DNA of 7,046 nt. Source: an uncultured Ruminococcus sp. Lineage in GTDB: Bacteria; Bacillota; Clostridia; Oscillospirales; Acutalibacteraceae. The notes beneath the pieces are model-generated. The model saw nothing but the letters and a program-made list of their open reading frames with translations, was not told where the DNA came from and did no database searches. Below, in pieces: positions 1 to 5,394 of this stretch; the stretch's first letter is position 1; each line of letters begins with the position of its first letter. The DNA lies in NCBI GenBank assembly GCA_951800855.1, contig CATOLC010000041.1:1-7046 (forward strand). The letters run 5' to 3'. Both the position numbers and the translations under genes were made by a program.

Positions 1-392
1 ATATCTTCTGACTTAGGTGCAATAAAAATACTAACTGCATCTGAAAATTTTTCCTTAATCTGTTCTGCCCCTTTTACGTCGATTTCCAATATCACATCGT
101 TTTCTTCATTCAGCATATTCAACACATTTTTTTGGGGAGTTCCATAAAAATTATTGCAATATTCAGCGTATTCTAAAAACTCTGAGTTCTGAACCATCTC
201 TAAAAACTTTTCTCTTCCAGTGAAAAAATAATCTATACCATCCTTTTCCCCTTGTCTCGGTTCACGTGTAGTCACTGAAACTGATACTTTAAGTTTTTCT
301 CTTCTTTTAATCAGCTCGCTTATCACTGTACCTTTGCCTATGCCAGATGGTCCCGACAAAACAATAAGAATTCCGCAAAAATTTTTTACCAA
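1..392 (-). CDS. gmk: Guanylate kinase, N-terminal part (cut by the window edge)
   Basis: Guanylate kinase phosphorylates GMP (and dGMP) to GDP with ATP in the cytoplasm, in purine nucleotide supply. Reading the minus strand from 392 gives 130 open codons to the window edge; the family is usually about 200 residues, so about 70 are missing. Visible motifs are the P-loop GPSGIGKGT (residues 14-22), the GMP-binding stretch SVTTREPRQGE (39-49) followed by GIDYFF, the segment EYAEYCNNFYGTP, and LEIDVKGA (about 102-109). The start is uncertain. An in-frame ATG at 420-422 would overlap remA by 29 nt and has a Shine-Dalgarno almost touching it. TTG at 390-392 lies one base past the remA stop, has GGAGAGGAG about 10 nt upstream, and leaves seven residues before the first beta strand, much like Bacillus Gmk, so I prefer it. 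The remA-gmk order is a standard Firmicutes arrangement. The family call is secure; only the start is in doubt. Confidence 0.95.
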   Translation of the reverse strand, partial: MVKNFCGILIVLSGPSGIGKGTVISELIKRREKLKVSVSVTTREPRQGEKDGIDYFFTGREKFLEMVQNSEFLEYAEYCNNFYGTPQKNVLNMLNEENDVILEIDVKGAEQIKEKFSDAVSIFIAPKSED

Positions 393-393
393 A

Positions 394-657
394 TCAAAAG
401 CTCTCCTCTCCCACAGACTCATCTTCCTTTTTCACCCTGTTTTCAAGTGTCTCCGGCTTTAAAGCAGATAATATAACATGTCCACTGTCCATAATAATTA
501 CTGACTGAGTTTTCCTACCACAACTAGCATCTAATAAATTCCCTGTATCTTTAGTATTTTTTATTATTCGTTTAACCGGGGCTGCTTCCGGATTTAAAAT
601 AGAAATAACTCTATCTAAGGAAACTATATTTTCAAATCCAATATTAAGAATTTTCAA
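394..657 (-). CDS. remA: RemA/DUF370 family extracellular-matrix regulator
   Basis: This 87-residue protein belongs to the DUF370/RemA family. In Bacillus subtilis RemA is a small oligomeric DNA-binding protein that activates biofilm-matrix and osmoprotection genes; the role in Clostridia is less established. Diagnostic segments are LNIGFENIVSLDRVISI near the N-terminus, PEAAPVKRII (about 23-32), the loop DASCGRKTQ (43-51) and DSGHVILSALKPET (57-70). The loop usually reads like DATYGRRTR; here Cys replaces Tyr, Lys replaces the second Arg and Gln the last Arg. The tail after residue 74 is acidic and probably flexible. The start codon is TTG at 655-657, preceded by AGGAG with a 7-nt spacer. 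It lies 48 nt downstream of tRNA-Cys and directly upstream of gmk, so it is probably co-transcribed with gmk and perhaps with the tRNA operon. Family assignment is firm; the function in this organism is inferred. Confidence 0.95.
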   Translation of the reverse strand: MKILNIGFENIVSLDRVISILNPEAAPVKRIIKNTKDTGNLLDASCGRKTQSVIIMDSGHVILSALKPETLENRVKKEDESVGEESF

Positions 658-680
658 TGACGTTCTCCTATTTTAAAAAG

Positions 681-686
681 ATTATA
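681..686 (-). promoter_or_regulatory. Possible -10 element upstream of remA
   Basis: The minus strand carries an exact TATAAT 23 nt upstream of the remA TTG start, which would give a very short leader ending in the AGGAG site. No recognisable -35 lies 16-18 nt further up; that position falls at the 3' end of tRNA-Cys. It may be a weak internal promoter that lets remA-gmk be expressed apart from the tRNAs, or a chance match in A+T-rich DNA. Confidence 0.3.
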
Positions 687-705
687 AGCTTTTTTCTGAT
701 TTTTT

Positions 706-780
<75 letters not shown>

Positions 781-792
781 AAAATATAAAAA

Positions 793-868
793 TGGAGCGG
801 ATGACGAGGCTCGAACTCGCTACCTCCACCTTGGCAAGGTGGCGCTCTACCAGGTGAGCTACATCCGC
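793..868 (-). tRNA. tRNA-Gly (anticodon GCC)
   Basis: The minus-strand cloverleaf has acceptor stem GCGGATG paired with CATCCGC, anticodon stem CACCT/AGGTG around GCC (plus-strand positions 833-835), the T-loop TTCGAGC, and an encoded CCA. It is 76 nt long, with 12 nt to tRNA-Cys and 5 nt to tRNA-Phe. Confidence 0.97.
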
Positions 869-873
869 CTAAA

Positions 874-949
<76 letters not shown>

Positions 950-957
950 AAAAAATA

Positions 958-1034
958 TGGCGACCCGAAACGGGCTCGAACCGTCGACCTCTAGCGTGAC
1001 AGGCTAGCGTTCTAACCAACTGAACTACCGGGCC
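958..1034 (-). tRNA. tRNA-Asp (anticodon GTC)
   Basis: The minus-strand cloverleaf has anticodon stem CTAGC/GCTAG around GTC (plus-strand positions 998-1000), T-loop TTCGAGC, discriminator G and encoded CCA. The acceptor stem has two G-U wobbles (second and seventh pairs). It is 77 nt long. Confidence 0.97.
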
Positions 1035-1040
1035 ATACCA

Positions 1041-1117
1041 TGGTGGGAACAACAGGGTTCGAACCTGTGACCTCTTGCTTGTAAGGCAAGCGCTCTAACC
1101 AACTGAGCTATGCTCCC
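1041..1117 (-). tRNA. tRNA-Val (anticodon TAC)
   Basis: The minus-strand cloverleaf has acceptor stem GGGAGCA with TGTTCCC (one G-U pair), anticodon TAC (plus-strand positions 1081-1083), T-arm ACAGG/CCTGT around TTCGAAC, and discriminator A plus encoded CCA. It is the first gene of the tRNA operon, about 36 nt downstream of the predicted start point. Confidence 0.97.
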
Positions 1118-1146
1118 TCAAAATTAAGTCCAAATCCTGGCGATCC

Positions 1147-1166
1147 ATATGATAAATTTATCATAT
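1147..1166. repeat. Perfect 20-bp palindrome over the tRNA promoter start region
   Basis: The sequence ATATGATAAATTTATCATAT equals its own reverse complement over all 20 bases. It covers the whole -10 element of the tRNA promoter (1160-1165) and reaches past the predicted start point near 1153. This is where a dimeric repressor would sit. Only about half would be transcribed, so a role in RNA is unlikely. No known operator consensus is recognised. Confidence 0.7.
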
Positions 1167-1188
1167 CACTTCAAAGTTCACTTGTCAA
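1160..1188 (-). promoter_or_regulatory. Sigma-A promoter of the tRNA operon
   Basis: On the minus strand an exact TTGACA (1183-1188) is followed by a 17-nt spacer and TATGAT (1160-1165, five of six consensus bases). Upstream of the -35 (about 1189-1215) is an A/T tract resembling an UP element, as expected for a strong stable-RNA promoter. Predicted start is an A near 1153, giving a leader of about 36 nt before tRNA-Val. Confidence 0.85.
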
Positions 1189-1302
1189 TACATTTTTTTA
1201 TTTTGATGTATTATCATTTAATTTTTTAGAAAGTCACCTAATTATATAAAGTTTTATCTTTTAATATATTCACTTTTATATAATATTAAAAATAACACCC
1301 AA

Positions 1303-1350
1303 TAGTTCTTATATTACTATTATAGTCAAATGTTACTTAAAAAAGAACTA
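1303..1350. repeat. 8-bp inverted repeat in the gap between dnaC and the tRNA operon
   Basis: TAGTTCTT (1303-1310) and AAGAACTA (1343-1350) are perfect complements separated by 32 nt. The spacer contains a smaller inverted repeat, ACTAT/ATAGT. Neither direction shows a T-run directly after the stem, so it is not a standard terminator. The rest of 1189-1407 is A+T-rich and holds no convincing ORF. Confidence 0.4.
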
Positions 1351-1382
1351 AAAAATAAAATTTACAATAGGCACCAGGTAAA
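1351..1382 (-). terminator. Weak possible terminator after dnaC
   Basis: On the minus strand, 25 nt past the dnaC stop, a short TTTAC/GTAAA stem (1378-1382 with 1361-1365) with a 12-nt loop is followed at once by a T-rich run (1351-1360). The stem has only five mostly A-T pairs, so this is a weak candidate; no better one is visible before the tRNA promoter. Confidence 0.3.
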
Positions 1383-1407
1383 GTCTTAAAAAATTACCAA
1401 ATATTAT

Positions 1408-2409
1408 TCACCGAAAATTTTCTAACCTTTTCTTTTGGCGGATGTCTTCTCCTACAAACTCCAGTCGTAAATTTTCTCCTATTAATCTTGAAACCATTCG
1501 CTCTGTATACCTTTTCTCCAGCTCTTTAATAGACAAATTACTGCTTATTACCGTTGGTTTTGCCATCAAAATGCGAGAATTTACTATATTATATATCATT
1601 GAATTGGAAAATTGCGTTGAAAATTCAGTTCCTAAATCGTCTATTATTAACAAATCACAATTAATAAAATATTCCTCACTATCAGCAAAAGTTTCCGAGC
1701 TATTGAACCTTTCTTTTTCCAACTTTGATATCATATTGGGAGCTGAAATGTAAATCACTCCGAACCCATTTTCTATTGTTGTATTTGCAATTGCCAAAGA
1801 CAAATGAGTTTTTCCTAAGCCTGTTTTTCCCCGCATAAGTAAACTCTGCGAATTTTTGCTAAACTCATTTGCATATTTTATACAAAATTCATATATGAAA
1901 GTCATTATTTCTCTGGGGGACTTTTCTCCTTCTCTAATAGGTAAATCAGAATAATAATCCAAAGAAAATGTTTGAAATGTTGACAACTTAAGAGGTGAAA
2001 GTTTATTTAAGTCGTCATAAATCTCTTTTCTCATGATTTTTTTCATACATTCACACATAATTCCATCTATAAATCCAGCATCTTTACACTTTTCGCAGAT
2101 AAATCTAATGTCTAAATAGTCATGCGGATAATCATTATCTTTTAAAATCTGTTTTAGCTCTCTTTGTTTTTCAAGATTACTTATTTTTAATGCTTCAATC
2201 TCTTCGGCTACATTTGCACCCTTTAAAACTGCCCTTGCCACTTTAATCGAAGCACTTGCTATCTCTTTTTCTAAATCTCTGACCCTTGGAACACGTTTAT
2301 AAAGCAGTTCTTTCCTAAACTCTAAATCAGATTGGGCTTTCTTTCTCCTCTCATAAAGAATGTTGTCGGCTTTTCTGTATATCTCTTTTTTATCTATCAT
2401 TTTTCCCAT
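1408..2409 (-). CDS. dnaC: DnaC/DnaI-type AAA+ replicative helicase loader
   Basis: This 333-residue ATPase belongs to the DnaC/DnaI/IstB branch of AAA+ proteins, which load the hexameric replicative helicase onto DNA in the cytoplasm. The N-terminal third (about 1-100) is charged and probably helical. A Cys cluster follows (C105, C108, C119, C121; CxxC then CxC), likely a zinc-binding module as in DnaI. The AAA+ core has Walker A GKTGLGKT (194-201), Walker B LLIIDDLG (253-260), a sensor-1-like SSN (289-291), and an arginine-finger region RYTERMVSR (300-308). The start ATG at 2407-2409 has AGAGG 4 nt upstream; a second in-frame ATG lies three codons further in. The 5' end overlaps the DnaD-domain gene by 20 nt, so translation is probably coupled and no own promoter is needed. 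An IstB-like transposition helper is less likely: there is no transposase nearby and the DnaD partner argues for replication. Confidence 0.93.
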   Translation of the reverse strand: MGKMIDKKEIYRKADNILYERRKKAQSDLEFRKELLYKRVPRVRDLEKEIASASIKVARAVLKGANVAEEIEALKISNLEKQRELKQILKDNDYPHDYLDIRFICEKCKDAGFIDGIMCECMKKIMRKEIYDDLNKLSPLKLSTFQTFSLDYYSDLPIREGEKSPREIMTFIYEFCIKYANEFSKNSQSLLMRGKTGLGKTHLSLAIANTTIENGFGVIYISAPNMISKLEKERFNSSETFADSEEYFINCDLLIIDDLGTEFSTQFSNSMIYNIVNSRILMAKPTVISSNLSIKELEKRYTERMVSRLIGENLRLEFVGEDIRQKKRLENFR

Positions 2410-3430
2410 TCATCCTCTTTAGTCCCCAGTTTATCTCCTCAAGTATATTGTAATTTTCATAATCGCTCATATTGTAAGAAGGAGGTTGGCTTTCATTTTT
2501 ATTGCTTTTGTGTGAATTTTCTTTCTCTTTACGTACCTGGTCTATAGTAGTAATCCCCATTTTATGCCATCTTGAAATTATTCGGTCAATATATTTTAAT
2601 ACATATTTACCATTATAGTTTATACCTATATCGTATGCAGCTTTAAGCATTTCGGTATCATAATTCCATATCTTTTGCCACCTATATACTGCTTCCTCTT
2701 CACTCGACGAGGGCTGTCGTTTTTCAACTCCAATTACATTCTGAAAATTTCTCCATGCTTTCATTATCTCGCTTAATGATTTTATTTTTTTATCTGCCTT
2801 TTCTACTGTATCTATTTCCTCTTTTGCCCAAGAAATTCCCACTGTTTCTATATATCTCATGTTCCCTTTGCCTATTCCTATAGCATATTGAATTATCATT
2901 AATATAACGTCAATCGGCAACCCTTCATTGTCTAAAAGCATTAAAAGTATAGCACTATCCCCTGTAGATATTGGTCTACCTAAAATAACCTGCGCTTCTT
3001 GCATTAAATACGCTATCTCTTCCGAGCCCTTTACCCGTTCTGCAATATACGAACTGTCCGGTTTTAATATTCTGCTAACAGTCCTGGTTCTGTCTTTAAT
3101 GTTTCTATTCCCACTTTTGTCTTTTGTTTCATCTATATCAGAAATTTTCTCAAATTCTTTTGCTTCTCCTTTGCTTGGCGGCAAAGAGTTTTCTTTGCAA
3201 TTTAGAATCCCTGTTTCAACCCAATAATTTATTGAATCTTTAACATCTTCCTTATGAATCGAAAGAGAATTCGAAATATCTTCCTCCGAAAACTCCTTAT
3301 CAGAATTTCTTAGTATCCATAAAAGTACTTTAAGCTGTGCCGAACCCACAAGCTTTATATGCTTGTCCACCACAGAAGACGGAACCGCAAAAACAGACCT
3401 CCATTCACCTAATTTCACATAATACGACAA
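2390..3430 (-). CDS. DnaD-domain replication initiation protein
   Basis: This 346-residue protein has the DnaD/DnaB (Firmicutes) layout. An N-terminal winged-helix-like domain covers about residues 10-78. A charged linker (about 80-120) follows, then two helical DDBH2-type modules carrying the family YxxxIxxxW signature: YIETVGISW (about 193-201) and YIDRIISRW (about 280-288). A polar, Asn/Ser-rich tail ends in a short predicted helix. Such proteins remodel origin or restart DNA and hand over to the helicase loader, here encoded by the overlapping next gene. A longer reading from TTG at 3443-3445 is possible, but the strong GGAGG at 3439-3443 lies inside it and is 8 nt from TTG at 3428-3430, which I take as the start. 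Two DDBH2 modules make it closer to clostridial DnaD/DnaB-like proteins than to single-module DnaD. Which Bacillus protein it replaces cannot be told from the sequence. Confidence 0.9.
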   Translation of the reverse strand: MSYYVKLGEWRSVFAVPSSVVDKHIKLVGSAQLKVLLWILRNSDKEFSEEDISNSLSIHKEDVKDSINYWVETGILNCKENSLPPSKGEAKEFEKISDIDETKDKSGNRNIKDRTRTVSRILKPDSSYIAERVKGSEEIAYLMQEAQVILGRPISTGDSAILLMLLDNEGLPIDVILMIIQYAIGIGKGNMRYIETVGISWAKEEIDTVEKADKKIKSLSEIMKAWRNFQNVIGVEKRQPSSSEEEAVYRWQKIWNYDTEMLKAAYDIGINYNGKYVLKYIDRIISRWHKMGITTIDQVRKEKENSHKSNKNESQPPSYNMSDYENYNILEEINWGLKRMNGKNDR

Positions 3431-3436
3431 GGTAAA

Positions 3437-3443
3437 TTCCTCC
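3437..3443 (-). promoter_or_regulatory. Ribosome binding site deciding the TTG start of the DnaD-domain gene
   Basis: The minus strand reads GGAGGAA here, with 8 nt between GGAGG and TTG at 3428-3430. This favours that TTG over the in-frame TTG at 3443-3445, which would share a base with the site itself. Confidence 0.75.
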
Positions 3444-3464
3444 AAAACACTCTATATTATTTAT

Positions 3465-3493
3465 ATAATACATGTTTTAAGCTGGAATTTCAA
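3465..3493 (-). promoter_or_regulatory. Sigma-A promoter of the DnaD-dnaC operon
   Basis: On the minus strand TTGAAA (3488-3493), a 17-nt spacer and TATTAT (3465-3470) each match five of six consensus bases. The predicted start near 3458 leaves a leader of roughly 28 nt containing the GGAGG site. Confidence 0.7.
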
Positions 3494-3700
3494 TACAAAC
3501 CCGTAATCATAAAGGGCTAATTAAACAATAATTAGATGTTAAATTTTAACTTTCACATTAAAACATAGCACAAAAAATACCAATTTTAAAATTTATTATT
3601 TGTGACTTCTTGTTTTTCTTTAGTGGGCTGTGGGACAAGTAACTTTTACTGATAATTTTACAAAATATATGAAAATATCCTAATATATATTAAATAACGC
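3494..3700. other. Non-coding spacer between divergent promoters
   Basis: This is the core of a spacer of more than 300 bases between the DnaD operon and the exported-protein gene. It is A+T-rich and has no convincing ORF or RNA gene. It holds several A+T-rich symmetric elements: CTAATTA/TAATTAG with a 5-nt loop (3517-3535), GTTAAA/TTTAAC around one base (3538-3550), and the 12-bp palindrome AATTTTAAAATT (3582-3593). These could be regulator sites for the DnaD operon but may be chance at this composition. Confidence 0.4.
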
Positions 3701-3729
3701 TTGACATGGCCCGTTTTTTAGTTTATAAT
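3701..3729 (+). promoter_or_regulatory. Perfect-consensus sigma-A promoter of the exported-protein gene
   Basis: TTGACA (3701-3706), exactly 17 nt, then TATAAT (3724-3729): both hexamers and the spacing are ideal. A/T-rich sequence upstream (about 3661-3697) could act as an UP element. The predicted start near 3736 gives a leader of about 30 nt. Confidence 0.9.
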
Positions 3730-3753
3730 ATTGTATAAAATATACAAATAAAT

Positions 3754-3760
3754 AAGGTGG
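3754..3760 (+). promoter_or_regulatory. Ribosome binding site fixing the ATG start at 3769
   Basis: AAGGTGG lies 8 nt before ATG at 3769-3771. The upstream in-frame GTG at 3757-3759 falls inside this site, so it is not a credible start. Confidence 0.8.
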
Positions 3761-3768
3761 CGAACCCT

Positions 3769-4617
3769 ATGGAAAAGCTTTTAGCAATATTTTTATCTCT
3801 TCAGTTTATGTTACCTATAGTCACAACTCACACTTGGTACAATACAAATTATGAAAATCCATCCGAAACATTTTTAAAAAATTCCGACCCAGATTATTAT
3901 CTTAAACTTTCAGTAGGTACACTTTGGGAACAAAAATTATCCTCGATAGAATCTAAAAACACAAAGTCGCCTGAACCTCCCTGTTATTCCCATAATGAAT
4001 TTGAGCGTGAATATAATTTGCCTCCCGGGGGTTTAAGTTTAGACACTCTAAATCTGACCAAAAACGAAAAATCTAAGCTAAGCTCGCTTCGGGATTCCTT
4101 CGAAAATTACAGAAAGAGCCTTGTTTATAGCCAGGAGGCTCACGAAAAAAATGAATTACGAGTTTCGTTATTTTACCAAATATTAAAAACTATGGAATTA
4201 GAAGTGCCAGGTACTGGACAAGAATTTTCACTGTTGGCTGACGGTGTTTCAAAACTTACAGGTGGTACTTGCTTGGATTTTACCTCACTACTCGCACAAG
4301 AAGCAAAGAAGCAAGATATACATATGTACCCAGCTATGACTCTTGAAAGTATAGACGAAAACAAGGAAATTGCGTCAAATCATGCTTTTAATATATTTAT
4401 ATCCAATAATAAAGAAGCTTTTGTAAGTGACCTGACTTATGCTGTATGCGAACAACAGGATGGAAACAGCGTTTGTTTTCTTGTTCCTCTGAAAAATTAT
4501 ATTGACAGTGAATTTTACTCAAAACATAGAACAATTGACAGCTATAATATCTTTGTAAACAATAGAATAATTCCTTTGCCCCAATTTTTGCATCAAAAAG
4601 GGATAATTATAAAATGA
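3769..4617 (+). CDS. Exported protein with a transglutaminase-like (Cys-His-Asp) C-terminal half; function unknown
   Basis: I do not recognise this 282-residue protein by name. The N-terminus has one Lys and then a hydrophobic stretch (about residues 4-20), consistent with a signal peptide or membrane anchor. No lipobox Cys or clear AxA cleavage site is seen. Residues 25-130 are polar and charged without recognisable motifs. The C-terminal half has the spacing of a transglutaminase-like/papain-like fold: Cys168 in GGTCLDFTSLL at a helix start, His205 in NHAFNIF, and Asp221 in SDLTY, each on the expected element. That would suggest a secreted or surface cysteine protease, amidase or cross-linking enzyme, but the resemblance is by motif order only and activity is inferred. 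Cys227 and Cys236 could form a disulfide. It is a single gene with its own ideal sigma-A promoter, running toward the lipase gene with an 18-nt gap. Confidence 0.8.
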   Translation: MEKLLAIFLSLQFMLPIVTTHTWYNTNYENPSETFLKNSDPDYYLKLSVGTLWEQKLSSIESKNTKSPEPPCYSHNEFEREYNLPPGGLSLDTLNLTKNEKSKLSSLRDSFENYRKSLVYSQEAHEKNELRVSLFYQILKTMELEVPGTGQEFSLLADGVSKLTGGTCLDFTSLLAQEAKKQDIHMYPAMTLESIDENKEIASNHAFNIFISNNKEAFVSDLTYAVCEQQDGNSVCFLVPLKNYIDSEFYSKHRTIDSYNIFVNNRIIPLPQFLHQKGIIIK

Positions 4618-4635
4618 TTTATTTTAACTCTATTA

Positions 4636-5304
4636 TTACTGAAGATATGATTTTAAAATAGATGCATAATATTCAGATAATTTATGGTTTTTTAAAGAAA
4701 ACAATCCTAAAATCCTGGGAAATCCTATATTTATTGCAATTCCCACATGCCTATATCCCATAAACCGAAATGGAATTTTACTTATAATATCATTTCCATT
4801 ACTTATCCTAAAAGTCCGAAATATTCTCTTATCATATAATTCTTTAAACGCTTTATTGCCTACCCTTGGACTTCCAAATAAGAAGACTTCATAATTTTTC
4901 TGGGGAAAACTATTCTGTAAATCTTCTGCACAAAGAATTGCCAATGCAGCACCATAAGAATGCCCGCTAATTATAATTTCTTCCGAATCCTCTGTGATTA
5001 GTTTATGTATTTTACCTTTAACTTCATTACTGTACGCATTGATAAATCCAGTATGAACTCTAACCTGAGGGTCTTTATATGGAATTGGTTTTTTCCAAAA
5101 TTGGAAATTTGTTAGCCAGTCTTTCAAAGAATCTGTCCCTCTAAAGGTAATATAAAATTTTTTACCTATTACTCTTACATAACATTGAACATCTATCCTT
5201 TTATCATGGATTGTATAAATTTGCTGGTTTACTTTAGTTGATTGTATATCTTTATAAGCACCAGAAGAATATTCAAGCATTTTAATTACGGTTTTCCTAT
5301 CCAA
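4636..5304 (-). CDS. Class 3 lipase-like alpha/beta hydrolase
   Basis: This 222-residue protein matches the Lipase_3 (fungal lipase-like) family, serine esterases acting on acylglycerols or related lipids. It has the oxyanion-region segment YITFRGTDSLKDWLTNF (about 51-67), VHTGF (83-87), the nucleophile elbow GHSYG with Ser116 (Tyr where Leu is common), FGSPRVGN (143-150), Asp172 in NGNDIISKIP, and probable catalytic His207 in NHKLSEYY near the C-terminus. The catalytic triad is therefore complete. No signal peptide is visible, so it is either cytoplasmic or exported by another route. The start is TTG at 5302-5304 with GGGTGAG (5308-5314) just upstream; an in-frame ATG at 5278-5280 is a weaker alternative. 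It follows pnp on the same strand but lies beyond the pnp terminator, so it is probably a separate unit. The natural substrate is unknown. Confidence 0.9.
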   Translation of the reverse strand: MDRKTVIKMLEYSSGAYKDIQSTKVNQQIYTIHDKRIDVQCYVRVIGKKFYITFRGTDSLKDWLTNFQFWKKPIPYKDPQVRVHTGFINAYSNEVKGKIHKLITEDSEEIIISGHSYGAALAILCAEDLQNSFPQKNYEVFLFGSPRVGNKAFKELYDKRIFRTFRISNGNDIISKIPFRFMGYRHVGIAINIGFPRILGLFSLKNHKLSEYYASILKSYLQ

Positions 5305-5332
5305 AATCTCACCCGTAAATCATATGAAAGAA

Positions 5333-5338
5333 ATTATA
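5333..5338 (-). promoter_or_regulatory. Possible -10 element of the lipase gene
   Basis: The minus strand has an exact TATAAT 28 nt upstream of the TTG start, in the gap just after the pnp terminator. No good -35 is seen at 16-18 nt, where the T-run and stem of the terminator lie. It is plausible because the gene needs a promoter downstream of that terminator, but weak alone. Confidence 0.35.
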
Positions 5339-5347
5339 AAATTATTC

Positions 5348-5384
5348 TTAAAACAAAAATCACAGAAACAGCATTCCTGTGATT
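5348..5384 (-). terminator. Intrinsic terminator after pnp
   Basis: On the minus strand, 10 nt past the pnp stop, AATCACAGGAA pairs with TTTCTGTGATT (5374-5384 with 5358-5368; 11 pairs including one G-U) around a 5-nt loop, followed at once by a T-rich run (TTTGTTTT). This is a standard Rho-independent terminator and separates pnp from the lipase gene. Confidence 0.9.
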
Positions 5385-5394
5385 CATATTTTTA

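Noticed and set aside
1442..1753. Plus-strand ORF antisense to dnaC
   Set aside because: It lies entirely inside the conserved AAA+ domain coding sequence on the other strand, has no recognisable protein motif, and is best explained as a shadow.
1408..2409. IstB-type transposition helper instead of a helicase loader
   Set aside because: No transposase gene or terminal inverted repeats are present, and the overlapping DnaD-domain gene supports a replication role.
2928..3227. Plus-strand ORF antisense to the DnaD-domain gene
   Set aside because: It has no family resemblance or ribosome site and sits within a gene with clear domain signatures.
3757..3768. GTG at 3757 as the start of the exported protein
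   Set aside because: The GTG is part of the AAGGTGG ribosome site that serves the ATG at 3769, and the ATG start places the hydrophobic signal-like stretch at the true N-terminus.
4173..4364. Minus-strand ORF inside the exported-protein gene
   Set aside because: It overlaps the region encoding the Cys168 motif on the plus strand and has no supporting features.
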